A DNA stretch of 44,308 bases from Opitutia bacterium. GTDB taxonomy: Bacteria > Verrucomicrobiota > Verrucomicrobiia > Opitutales > Opitutaceae. Where the stretch lies: positions 1 through 44,308 of the forward strand of contig CANJCM010000035.1 of NCBI GenBank assembly GCA_947472765.1. The letters are read 5' to 3'. The position numbers and the translations under genes were made by a program. Below, piece after piece: positions 26,291-33,426 of this stretch. The notes below the pieces were generated by a model. That model did not search any database and was not told where the DNA came from. It saw only the letters and a program-made list of their open reading frames with translations. Positions within the stretch are counted from its first letter, which is position 1; the number at the start of each line of letters is the position of its first letter.

Positions 26291-26678
26291 CACACCCCGG
26301 CGCTCTTCGACTAGCTCAGAGCCTCTCTCTTGAGCGAACGTCAGGCCGTGAGCCTGTCGAACGGATGCGCGTCACCCCTCTCGAGCCCGATCCATGCATT
26401 GGGAACAACCACAGATGGACACAAATGGACACAGATTCAGAGGTGGCGGTGCAGCTCAAGGGGCGGTTGAAATCAGGTCACTGTCCAGTGGTCGATGCCT
26501 GGGCCTTAACTCATCTGTGTGCATCCGTGTCCATCTGTGGTTCAACTGAATGGTTCCGGCCCGAGAGGGGACCTTTGTTCAATCATTTCGTCCCGTCGGG
26601 CGAGGATGGCTTTCGCGCACGAACACGCTACTGAGATCCCCTTTTGGAGAGGGGTGGCGCGAAGCGCCGGGGTGTGTC
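26291..26678. repeat. Composite element: ACACCCCG terminal repeats around an ACAGATGGACAC core
   Basis: Left end CACACCCCGGCGCTC (26291) includes the TCGACTAGCTCAGAGCC insert seen at 8813, and CACCCCTCTCGAG follows at 26372. The core 26406-26543 is AACCACAGATGGACACAAAT facing ATCCGTGTCCATCTGTGG. Then GAGAGGGGACCTTTG (26562), and the right end GGAGAGGGGTGGCGCGAAGC with GCCGGGGTGTGT (to 26677). It fills the 536-bp gap 26239-26774. GAATGCCGAGTGCCGAA before it is another short repeat, also at 39628-39662. Confidence 0.8.
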
Positions 26679-26774
26679 TGGATTGATCGTCGGCGGGAAC
26701 ATAAGATCGCCGTCACTCGCCCCTCGGAATTCGGAATTGGCCATTTCCCCGCCCGCTCTTCCACTTCTGCATCC

Positions 26775-27470
26775 ATGCGTCGACTCGACCAATTCCTCGC
26801 CAATCTCGGCTACTGCAGCCGGCGCGAAGCGCGGGATTGGATCGAGGATGGACGCGTGACGGTCCACGGCGAGGTGGCCGATGATTCCGGCGCCAAGGTC
26901 AAGGCCGAGGCCGTGCGGGTGGACGGCGAACCGCTCGACCACCCCGACGGGCTCCTGTTGCTCGTCCACAAGCCGGTCGGACTCGTCTGCTCCCACGAAG
27001 CACGCGAGGGTCCAAACGTTTACTCGCTGCTGCCGGCGCGCTGGCAGCAGCGGCATCCGGCGATCACGAGTGTCGGACGTCTCGACAAGGACACCAGCGG
27101 ATTGATCCTGTTGACCGATCAGTCGCCGCTCGTGCACCGGCTCACCTCGCCGAAGCACAAGGTGCCGAAGACGTATCGCGCGACCGTCAGCGCCGAACTC
27201 TCGCCCGACCTCATCCCACTCTTCGCCAGCGGCACACTCCTGCTCGCCGGCGAAAAGGATCCCTGCGCACCCGCGACGCTGCGTCTGCTCGGGCCACGCG
27301 AGGCAGAGATAGTCCTCACAGAAGGGCGTTATCATCAGGTTCGCCGGATGTTTTCCGCATTCGGCGCCGAGGTAATGACCCTGCACCGTTCGCATTTCGG
27401 TCCGCTCGATCTCGAGGGAGTCGCGTCCGGGCAGTGGCGGGAGCTCCGGCTGGATGCGATTGGCATTTGA
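26775..27470 (+). CDS. rsuA: RsuA-family pseudouridine synthase (16S rRNA type)
   Basis: 231 residues from ATG 26775, the same length as E. coli RsuA. An N-terminal S4 RNA-binding domain (1-60; RRLDQFLANLGYCSRREARD) is followed by the catalytic domain with the key Asp in SVGRLDKDTSGLILLT. HKVPKTYRA and EGRYHQVRRMF complete the family set. It isomerises a uridine (U516 of 16S rRNA in E. coli) to pseudouridine during 30S assembly. The shorter open frame upstream is repeat DNA and was not included. RluE/RluF-type relatives on 23S rRNA share these motifs, so the exact target is inferred. A YhbY gene follows on the same strand. Confidence 0.92.
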   Translation: MRRLDQFLANLGYCSRREARDWIEDGRVTVHGEVADDSGAKVKAEAVRVDGEPLDHPDGLLLLVHKPVGLVCSHEAREGPNVYSLLPARWQQRHPAITSVGRLDKDTSGLILLTDQSPLVHRLTSPKHKVPKTYRATVSAELSPDLIPLFASGTLLLAGEKDPCAPATLRLLGPREAEIVLTEGRYHQVRRMFSAFGAEVMTLHRSHFGPLDLEGVASGQWRELRLDAIGI

Positions 27471-27520
27471 ATGCCGATTGCCGACTTCCAAGTGGCGAAT
27501 GCCGGCGGAATTGGGGGGTA

Positions 27521-27590
27521 AGTGGCGCCGCTCTCCGACCGGCGAAGTACCGGGGGTGACAAGAATTTCGCCGGTCGGCGACCGGCGCGA
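27521..27590. repeat. 70-bp element with inverted GTGGCGCCG(C/G)TCTCCGACCGG ends
   Basis: AGTGGCGCCGCTCTCCGACC then GGCGAA (27521-27546) faces TTCGCCGGTCGGCGACCGGC then GCGA (27567-27590). Length and design (arm, ~20-base core, arm, each arm itself palindromic) match the GTGGCACGGGTC elements, but the sequence differs. GAATGCCGATTGCCGA (27469) precedes it. Confidence 0.75.
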
Positions 27591-27658
27591 TTCCTTCGCC
27601 ATGGTTCGCCGCCATTTTGCTTCTTCCCATCCGGACCAAAGGACGGCATTCGCGAGCC

Positions 27659-27967
27659 ATGTATGAATTCCCTCTCACGGGCGCCCAGAAGTCGTTTCTG
27701 CGCAGCCAGGGCCAGACGCTCGAGCCGGTCATCAAGATCGGGCGCAGTGGCCTGACGCCCGCGTTCTTCATCGAGTTGCAGCGGCTGCTCCGGCGCCACG
27801 AACTCGTGAAGCTCCGGTTTCTGGGGGCGGACCGCGACGAACGGGCCGAACTCTGCACGCGCATCGCCGACGAAGGCCGCTGCATCTGCGTCGGGGCCGT
27901 CGGCGGCACCGCGCTCTTCTACCGGCAGAATCCAGAGCCGAAAGAACGGGTCATTGACCTCGGCTGA
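27659..27967 (+). CDS. yhbY: YhbY-type RNA-binding protein (CRM domain)
   Basis: 102 residues from ATG 27659; E. coli YhbY is 97. The whole protein is one CRM domain: LTGAQKSFLRSQGQTLEPVI, then the GxxG-like loop KIGRSGLTPAF, ELVKLRFLGAD and GTALFYRQNPE. The family binds pre-50S ribosomal RNA and helps large-subunit assembly in the cytoplasm. The next upstream gene is the 16S pseudouridine synthase, and RsgA lies about 3.4 kb downstream, so three ribosome-maturation genes cluster loosely here. The longer frame upstream (from 27617) is not supported by homology. Confidence 0.93.
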   Translation: MYEFPLTGAQKSFLRSQGQTLEPVIKIGRSGLTPAFFIELQRLLRRHELVKLRFLGADRDERAELCTRIADEGRCICVGAVGGTALFYRQNPEPKERVIDLG

Positions 27968-27988
27968 AGGCCCCCAGCGATCGGCGGC

Positions 27989-28083
27989 TTTGTAGGGCTG
28001 CCGCTCGTCGGCAGGCCTCGGAATTTTCGATTCTCGATTCTCGATTTTGGATTAGGCCCGGCGACGAGCGCCGGCCCTACAAA
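27989..28083. repeat. 95-bp element with inverted GTAGGGC(T/C)G ends
   Basis: TTTGTAGGGCTGCCGCTCGT (27989) is answered by ACGAGCGCCGGCCCTACAAA (28064-28083). The core is a run of TCGATTCTCGATT units (28027-28050). It lies between the convergent YhbY and PQQ-like genes. The same GTAGGGCCGG arms occur inside the composite elements. Confidence 0.75.
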
Positions 28084-28103
28084 TCAACCCGGGCGCCGCG
28101 GCT

Positions 28104-29882
28104 TTAGAACTGATACGCGATCACCGTGTTCTTCCCCTTGAAGTGGAAGACGCGGTTGAGCGGCTCATCGAGCATGTACTCCGGCTCTTTTTCCTTCAGC
28201 ACGACTTCGCGATCCGTCTCGCCGGTGCTGAGGTTGACGCCGACCACGCCGATTTCCTTTTCCACGTTGGTGAGGATGTAGGTGTAGGACTGAGCCGACT
28301 TCGATCCGCCGATGCGGGCCGCACGCTTTTCGGTGTAGGAGTTATACCGGTCGAGGTTGCTGTGAATGGTGCTCACGCCGTCATTGTAGCCACTGGATCC
28401 GATGCCACCGCTCGCCGCCACTTGGGCGTTGCCGTAAACCGCCGCGGCGGCCGTGACCGCAAACATCGCGGCGTTCGCGAACGCCTCGCTCGGCGCCGCG
28501 TAGTAGAGCGACCAGCTCGCCGTCTTCGTCGCGGGATCGAAACCGAGGAGGTGCTGCTTGCCCTGCACGATCACGCGGCCGCCCTGGATGTTCACTGCCA
28601 CCGGGACATCGAGCAGTCCCTTGTTGGCCGACATCACACCCTTGGCCAGGCCGGTCACGCCCCCGAGGGCACCGAGGCCGATCTTCGCAATGCTGCCGGC
28701 GCCCATCTTGCGCTTGAACTCGATCGGGACCTTGAACGACTCGACCGGCGTGGCCGGCACGGCGTCCAGGCCGTAAACGTTGCCGCCATCGGCAAACACC
28801 ACCGTGTTCGCCTCCGGGAGGACCATGAGATTGGTGATGCCTTCCTTGGCCTTGTCGAAGTGGTAGAGCGATTTTCCGTCGGCCGGATCGAGGACGACGA
28901 TGCCGAGCGGCTCGCGCAGGGTCGCGGTCTTGCCGTCGGAGAAATTCCCGCCGTAGCGCGAGAAAATCTTTCCGCCGGCGATCTCGATCTGCGCGACGAT
29001 CGCGTTGTCGCGGGCCTTGAAGAGGCCGGCGTACTCCGAGATGCGATCGCTCTTCCAAATCGTCGCGCCGGTCCGGCGGTTGATCGCGTAAACGCTGCCG
29101 CCGCCACCGCCGTAGATCCGGTCGCCGTCGATCCGCAGCGGCGCGTAGGTCTTTTTCAGGCCCTTGTTGCCCGAGGGAAATTCGACGCCCCACTTCACCG
29201 CGCCGCTCGTGAGGTCGACGCAATGCACGCCGAGATAACCGAGGTACATCTCGTCACCGTCGAACACGGGATCGTGATACCCGGAAAGATCCATCGTCGG
29301 CATGAACCGGCCGCTGTTGTCCGCAAGATGGAGCGGGATGCCGTTGCTCTTGGTGAACTTGGACGACCACTTGAGCTGCCCCTTCTCAAGGTCGTAGGCC
29401 ATCAGGTAGACGCCATTGTCCTTCTCCATGAAGGTATTGATGACGAAGATCACCATGTCCTTCTGCGGCACCGCGATCGTGTCGAGATACTGCGCCGTCA
29501 TCTGCGGGATGGTCCAGATGGTCTGCCCGGTCTGGTAGTCGATCGCCATCAGCGTAAGCTTCGAGTTGCCCATCCCCTCGACCGTGTTGCAGAGGAGCAT
29601 CGGCGTGCCGGGGATCTCCACCGCGTTGTTGCGGTTCGACTTCTTGATGTCGTCGCGCTTCCACGCGATTTTTCCGTCCTCGGGGGTGATCGCGAGCAAC
29701 GAGGCATCGGTGCCGACCAGCAGCGTGCCGAGGCCGGTCAACTGCTGCCACTTGGCATCACCGGGCAGCTTGGCGGTCCAGAGTTGCCGGGCGGGAGTGG
29801 CACTCGCGAGGGAGGCGGCGCCGAGGGCTGCGACGAAGAGAGCGCGGAAAAACCAGCGGGAAGCGGGGATTCGGGAGATCAT
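28104..29882 (-). CDS. Exported PQQ-like beta-propeller protein
   Basis: 592 residues with a signal peptide (MISRIPASRWFFRALFVAAL, probable cut after LASA). Repeated blade motifs of the quinoprotein-dehydrogenase-like propeller are seen: AITPEDGKIAWKR, AIDYQTGQTIW, AYDLEKGQLKW, CVDLTSGAVKW, AINRRTGATIWKS and GFDPATKTASW. A Gly/Ala/Lys-rich hydrophobic insertion (about 400-425, SIAKIGLGALGGVTGLAKG) and a second Ala-rich stretch (about 470-495) are unusual for such propellers. No haem site. It is most like BamB-type or non-enzymatic binding propellers, though a PQQ enzyme cannot be ruled out. Location is periplasm or envelope. It is downstream of the DUF1080 gene (105 bp), perhaps co-transcribed. 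Confidence 0.82.
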   Translation of the reverse strand: MISRIPASRWFFRALFVAALGAASLASATPARQLWTAKLPGDAKWQQLTGLGTLLVGTDASLLAITPEDGKIAWKRDDIKKSNRNNAVEIPGTPMLLCNTVEGMGNSKLTLMAIDYQTGQTIWTIPQMTAQYLDTIAVPQKDMVIFVINTFMEKDNGVYLMAYDLEKGQLKWSSKFTKSNGIPLHLADNSGRFMPTMDLSGYHDPVFDGDEMYLGYLGVHCVDLTSGAVKWGVEFPSGNKGLKKTYAPLRIDGDRIYGGGGGSVYAINRRTGATIWKSDRISEYAGLFKARDNAIVAQIEIAGGKIFSRYGGNFSDGKTATLREPLGIVVLDPADGKSLYHFDKAKEGITNLMVLPEANTVVFADGGNVYGLDAVPATPVESFKVPIEFKRKMGAGSIAKIGLGALGGVTGLAKGVMSANKGLLDVPVAVNIQGGRVIVQGKQHLLGFDPATKTASWSLYYAAPSEAFANAAMFAVTAAAAVYGNAQVAASGGIGSSGYNDGVSTIHSNLDRYNSYTEKRAARIGGSKSAQSYTYILTNVEKEIGVVGVNLSTGETDREVVLKEKEPEYMLDEPLNRVFHFKGKNTVIAYQF

Positions 29883-29987
29883 GGGAAAGGCGTTGTGCCT
29901 GTCCCATGGCTAGTGCTTCGCCCCGCCTCCCGGCGATGCGTTTAACCCGATCTCCGCAAGTATGCGTATGCCGTCGGCGGAACCCGT

Positions 29988-30635
29988 TTACGGCAGGATG
30001 TGCAGCGACATTTCCTTGTAGAACGTCGTGCTCTTCGGGTCGTGGCCCTGCAGCGCAATCGTCCCCTCGGAGAGTTTGCGGCCCGGCATGTCCTTCAGGC
30101 TCTTCGCCGGATCCCAGTCCGCGGGCTCGGTCCAGTCCACCGTCGTGCGGCCGTCGATCTGGATGATGATCCGCCGGCCCTGGACCTTGATGTAGTAGTC
30201 GAACCACACCTTGTCCTTGCTCGGTGCGTTATTCATCACGTCTTGGACGGCGTAGAGACCACCGGTTTTCTTGGCGTCAGCGTGACTCGTGTTCACCTGG
30301 CACTCGTAACCTTTGATTGGCCAGCCGGAGGGTTGGAACTCGGTGTGAAGGTAGATGCCGGAGTTGGAGCCGGCTGTCGTCATGACCTTGGCCTTGAACT
30401 CGAAGTTCTTGAACTTCGCCTGTCCATCGGGACCGACGTAGAAAAGATGCGCGCGGCCACCGCTGACCTTCAGCACGCCGTCCTCGACGGTGAAGACGCC
30501 CTTCGTCTCCTCGTTCGATTTCCACTGCGAGAGATCCTTGCCGTTGAACATCGACGTCCAGCCGGAGTTCTCCGCGGCCGAGGTGGAAACAAGGCCGGCC
30601 ACGAGGGCCACGGCCAATGCAAAGAGGGTTTTCAT
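29988..30635 (-). CDS. Secreted DUF1080 (3-keto-disaccharide hydrolase-like) protein, second copy
   Basis: 215 residues from ATG 30635, placing the signal peptide MKTLFALAVALVAGLVSTSA first; the longer frame upstream runs into repeats. DUF1080 motifs: WTSMFNGKDLSQWKSNEET, FTVEDGVLKVSGG, NSGIYLHTEFQPSGWP, YECQVNTSHAD, DWTEPADW and GTIALQGHDPKSTTFYK. The latter half, with GYECQVNTSHAD and the LQGHDP loop, is the more typical Bacteroidota/Planctomycetes form and differs clearly from the copy at 8167-8787, so they are distant paralogues. A periplasmic role in cleaving oxidised glycosides is inferred. The PQQ-like gene follows in the same direction. Confidence 0.92.
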   Translation of the reverse strand: MKTLFALAVALVAGLVSTSAAENSGWTSMFNGKDLSQWKSNEETKGVFTVEDGVLKVSGGRAHLFYVGPDGQAKFKNFEFKAKVMTTAGSNSGIYLHTEFQPSGWPIKGYECQVNTSHADAKKTGGLYAVQDVMNNAPSKDKVWFDYYIKVQGRRIIIQIDGRTTVDWTEPADWDPAKSLKDMPGRKLSEGTIALQGHDPKSTTFYKEMSLHILP

Positions 30636-30735
30636 GGTTCGGGATGTAATTCTGATCTGCATCGCTGTCCAGAGCGGCGCGGAAGGCGGTGTGCTGACCC
30701 GACCACGGCCGGCGGCAGGCTGAATCTCCAAGCTG

Positions 30736-31059
30736 CACACCCCGCCCTTCGGGCACCCCTCTCGAGCCGGAACGAGGCAGTGGAACGAAATCGGCGGGTG
30801 TGGGCACCCGCCCTCCATGGTAGGCGGATCGTTCAGACTTCATTTCGCTCTCCGCTCAAAGAGCAATCCATGGAGGGACGGTGCCCCCACCGTCCAAGGC
30901 GGTATAATGTCCGACTGAACGTTCACCGTTCGGTGTAGGGCCGGCGCTCGTCGCCGGGCCACGGCTCTCATTCGAGAAGAGGCCCGGCGGCGAGCGCCGG
31001 CCCTGCATTCAACTGCATTGTTCCGGCTCGAGCGGGGTGGCGCGCAGCGCCGGGGTGGG
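30736..31059. repeat. Composite element, most complete copy
   Basis: Left ACACCCCGCCCTTCGGGC (30737), CACCCCTCTCGAG (30754), GGCGGGTGTGGGCACCCGCC (30794), TCCGCTCAAAGAGC (30851), GGGACGGTGCCCCCACCGTC (30875), GTAGGGCCGGCGCTCGTCGC (30936) with its inverted partner GGCGAGCGCCGGCCCTGC (30987), then right end CTCGAGCGGGGTGGCGCGC and CGCCGGGGTG (to 31057). Both terminal repeats are intact, enclosing three palindrome types. In the 747-bp gap 30636-31382, the rest is 30636-30735 (DUF1080 leader) and the leader region described next. Confidence 0.8.
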
Positions 31060-31151
31060 TTGGTCGCGATTGACAGAAGCCAATCGGGCGCAATCTTCCG
31101 CACGTCCCGCCTCGCGAGAGGCCAACCGCAACCGCCAACCCTTCACCCATC

Positions 31152-31214
31152 ATGAACGAGATTGTCCATTCCCAGACCTCGCTCCCGCCGGTTGGCCCCG
31201 ACGTGCGTCGCTGA
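31152..31214 (+). CDS. Possible 20-residue leader peptide upstream of rsgA
   Basis: ATG 31152 to TGA 31212-31214 encodes a peptide starting MNEIVHSQTSLPPVG and ending DVRR. It lies in the only non-repeat part of this gap and is followed by two hairpins and a T tract, an arrangement seen in attenuation leaders. There is no strong ribosome site, no run of one regulatory codon, and the ORF is short enough to be chance. A TTGACA at 31070 could be a -35 box, with only a weak -10. Confidence 0.25.
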   Translation: MNEIVHSQTSLPPVGPDVRR

Positions 31215-31242
31215 CGCGCGTTCATTTCGGTTTTCGAAATCA

Positions 31243-31272
31243 GGCCGCCCGACCGGGCGGCCTTTTTGTTTT
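31243..31272 (+). terminator. Strong rho-independent terminator upstream of rsgA
   Basis: GGCCGCCC and GGGCGGCC form a perfect 8-bp stem with loop GACC, followed by TTTTTGTTTT. Just before it ATTTCG/CGAAAT (31224-31240) forms a small hairpin that may be an alternative fold. No ordinary gene ends here: the nearest upstream gene points away. It therefore ends a short transcript (small RNA or leader) about 110 bp before rsgA. Confidence 0.85.
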
Positions 31273-31382
31273 CCGAGCCCGGCGCTGATATCGCCGGGCG
31301 ACCGGGAAACCTCTCCGCGCGGCGCTGCCGCGCGTGCCCACACCCTGCTCCCGTCTTTGTTTCCGTTTTTCTGTTTCCGACC

Positions 31383-32507
31383 ATGACCCTTTCAGACCTC
31401 GGCTGGGACGATTCCTTCGCCCGCCATTTTCAGATCTACACCGCGGACGGCCTTGTGCCGGCCCGTGTGACCCTTGAACACAAGCACGCCTACGAACTGC
31501 TCGGAGCCGACGGCGCATTTTCCGCCGTCTGCACCGGCCGGCTGCTCCATCACGCCGTCGGCGACGGCGCCGTGGTCCCGGATGACCGCGCCGAGTTGCC
31601 GGCCGTGGGCGACTGGGTCGCGGTCCGTCCGCGGCCCTTCTCCGGGACGCTGCCGCCGGGCGAACTCCCGATCGCGGATATCCACGCGGTCCTGCCGCGG
31701 CGCACGAAGTTTTCGCGTCGCGCACCCGGTGACTCCCGGGCCGAGCAAATCGTGGCGGCAAACGTCGACACCATCTTCCTCGTGACCGCGCTCGATGAAA
31801 ATTTCAACCTCCGCCGGATCGAGCGCTACCTCGCCGTCGCCTGGGAGAGTGGCGCCCAGCCGGTCGTGGTGCTCAACAAGTCCGATCTCCCTTCCGATCC
31901 GGCCGGCGCCCGCGCCGAAGTTGAGTCGGTCGCAATCGGCGCGCCCGTGTGCCTGGTCAGCGCCGCGTCCGGCGACGGACTCGACGCGCTGGCACCATGG
32001 TTGGAACCGGCCTGCACGGTCGCGTTCCTCGGCTCGTCGGGCGTCGGCAAGTCGACGCTGATCAACCGCGTGCTCGGCTTCGAGCATCAGCGGACCGGCG
32101 CGATCAGCACGGCGGTGCACAAGGGCCGCCACACGACGACGCACCGCGAACTGATCGTGAGTCCGTCGGGCACGCTCGTGATCGACACGCCCGGCATGCG
32201 CGAGCTGCAGCTCTGGGACGTGGACGCCGGCGCGCTCGACACGACGTTCGCCGAGGTCGCGGCGATGGCCGCGGGCTGCCGGTTCCGCGATTGCTCGCAC
32301 CGCGCGGAGCCCGGTTGCGCGATCCAGGCCGCGCTCGACGACGGCACGCTGCCGGCCGATCGCTGGCAGAGTTACCAGAAGCTCCAACGGGAGCAGGCCT
32401 ATGCCGCGCGGAAGTCCAATGTCCATCTGGCCCGCGAAACCAAGGCCCAGTGGAAGCGGCTGCACGTGGGCATGCGGCAGAAGGCGCGCCTGGAGGAGGC
32501 CGAGTGA
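31383..32507 (+). CDS. rsgA: Ribosome small-subunit-dependent GTPase RsgA
   Basis: 374 residues from ATG 31383. The circularly permuted GTPase order is visible: G4 NKSD (165-168), then G1 GSSGVGKST (217-225), then G3 DTPG (268-271). An N-terminal OB fold (about 35-105) precedes, and a C-terminal zinc module (CRFRDCSHRAEPGC) follows. It checks and releases maturing 30S subunits in the cytoplasm. HKGRHTTTHREL is the switch region. The C-terminal tail carries the usual KLQREQAYAARK helix. It begins after a terminator-bearing leader (31243-31272), so its own promoter should lie in 31273-31382 or the leader regulates it. The stop overlaps the next start (GTGA). Confidence 0.96.
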   Translation: MTLSDLGWDDSFARHFQIYTADGLVPARVTLEHKHAYELLGADGAFSAVCTGRLLHHAVGDGAVVPDDRAELPAVGDWVAVRPRPFSGTLPPGELPIADIHAVLPRRTKFSRRAPGDSRAEQIVAANVDTIFLVTALDENFNLRRIERYLAVAWESGAQPVVVLNKSDLPSDPAGARAEVESVAIGAPVCLVSAASGDGLDALAPWLEPACTVAFLGSSGVGKSTLINRVLGFEHQRTGAISTAVHKGRHTTTHRELIVSPSGTLVIDTPGMRELQLWDVDAGALDTTFAEVAAMAAGCRFRDCSHRAEPGCAIQAALDDGTLPADRWQSYQKLQREQAYAARKSNVHLARETKAQWKRLHVGMRQKARLEEAE

Positions 32508-33259
32508 ACCATCGGGCGCGCGACGTTGACGGCCCCGGTGGCGCGGTGTTCCTTGGCCCGATGTTCACCATCATCGGAGGCGACGGCCGCGAGTACGGGC
32601 CGGTGTCCGTGGATCAAGTCCGGGTGTGGATCAACTCCGGCCGGGCAAATCTCGACACGCAGGCCAAGGCCCTCGGCACGGCGGAGTGGCGCCGCCTCGG
32701 CGACTTCGCGGAGTTCGGCAGCCCGGACGAACTCCCGCCCGTGATGTCGGCGCCGGCCGCGGAAGGCACCCCGGCCGCCGTCATCGAGAGTGCGCAACTC
32801 GCGAGCTTGGGACAGCGCTTTGGCGCCGCGGTGATCGATGGGGTGTTAAAGACCCTGTGCTGGCTGCCGACGTCACTCGCGATGTGGCGAATCCTGGGCG
32901 ATCAGATCCGCGCCGGCGAGCAGCCCAACCCCGTCGTGATGTTGGGCGCGATGGAAGCGACCATCTCGAACTCCATCCCGTATCTCGTCGCGCTCGCAAT
33001 CGTGCAGGGCATCCTGATCGCGCGGCGCAGCCAGTCGATCGGCAAGCTTCTCTTCGGTCTGCGCATCGTGCGCATCGGCAACCTGCAACCGTCCGGATTC
33101 ATGCGCGGCTATCTCCTGCGCGGCGCCGTGCCTTGGTTCATCGAGCAGATTCCGCTGCTCGGCGGGCTGTTCTGGATGGTGGACGTCGGCTTCATCTTCA
33201 GCGCCGAGCGCCGCTGCCTGCATGACCTGATTGCAGGAACGAAGGTCGTGAAAGTCTAA
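32504..33259 (+). CDS. RDD-family membrane protein with N-terminal GYF_2 domain
   Basis: 251 residues from the GTG at 32504, favoured because GGAGGAGG (32492-32499) lies just upstream and it overlaps the rsgA stop; an ATG at 32561 would give 232. The GYF_2-like domain covers about 20-72 (MFTIIGGDGREYGPVSVDQV, then TAEWRRLGDF), a module thought to bind proline-rich peptides. The RDD domain (about 100-250) starts with LGQRFGAAVIDGVLK, has three or four hydrophobic helices and ends SAERRCLHDLIAGTKVVKV, where Arg and Asp residues are characteristic. Cellular role is unknown; RDD proteins include transporters or ion exchangers. Coupling to rsgA may be only transcriptional. Confidence 0.88.
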   Translation: MNHRARDVDGPGGAVFLGPMFTIIGGDGREYGPVSVDQVRVWINSGRANLDTQAKALGTAEWRRLGDFAEFGSPDELPPVMSAPAAEGTPAAVIESAQLASLGQRFGAAVIDGVLKTLCWLPTSLAMWRILGDQIRAGEQPNPVVMLGAMEATISNSIPYLVALAIVQGILIARRSQSIGKLLFGLRIVRIGNLQPSGFMRGYLLRGAVPWFIEQIPLLGGLFWMVDVGFIFSAERRCLHDLIAGTKVVKV

Positions 33260-33261
33260 GG

Positions 33262-33332
33262 ACAGGATCCCGGATTTTTTGGACAGGATGACAGGATGAG
33301 CAGGATGCCAGCCATGCCCCTGCATGGCTGGC
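33262..33332. repeat. GACAGGATG arm and perfect 11-bp hairpin
   Basis: GGACAGGATGACAGGATGAG at 33281 is the single arm of the family at 7947-8106. Just after, GCCAGCCATGC and GCATGGCTGGC (33307-33332) form a perfect hairpin with loop CCCT. A GTAGGGGCG-type repeat (33333-33356) and TCTGACGGTGCGCCGTCGC (33398) follow. It lies between converging genes and may act as a terminator, though without a T tract. Confidence 0.65.
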
Positions 33333-33426
33333 GTAGGGGCGAGCCTCGAGCGCGCCCGGTGCCCGAACGGCTGACCTCAATTTAGTCTGCTCCATAGGTC
33401 TGACGGTGCGCCGTCGCGGCGCAGCG

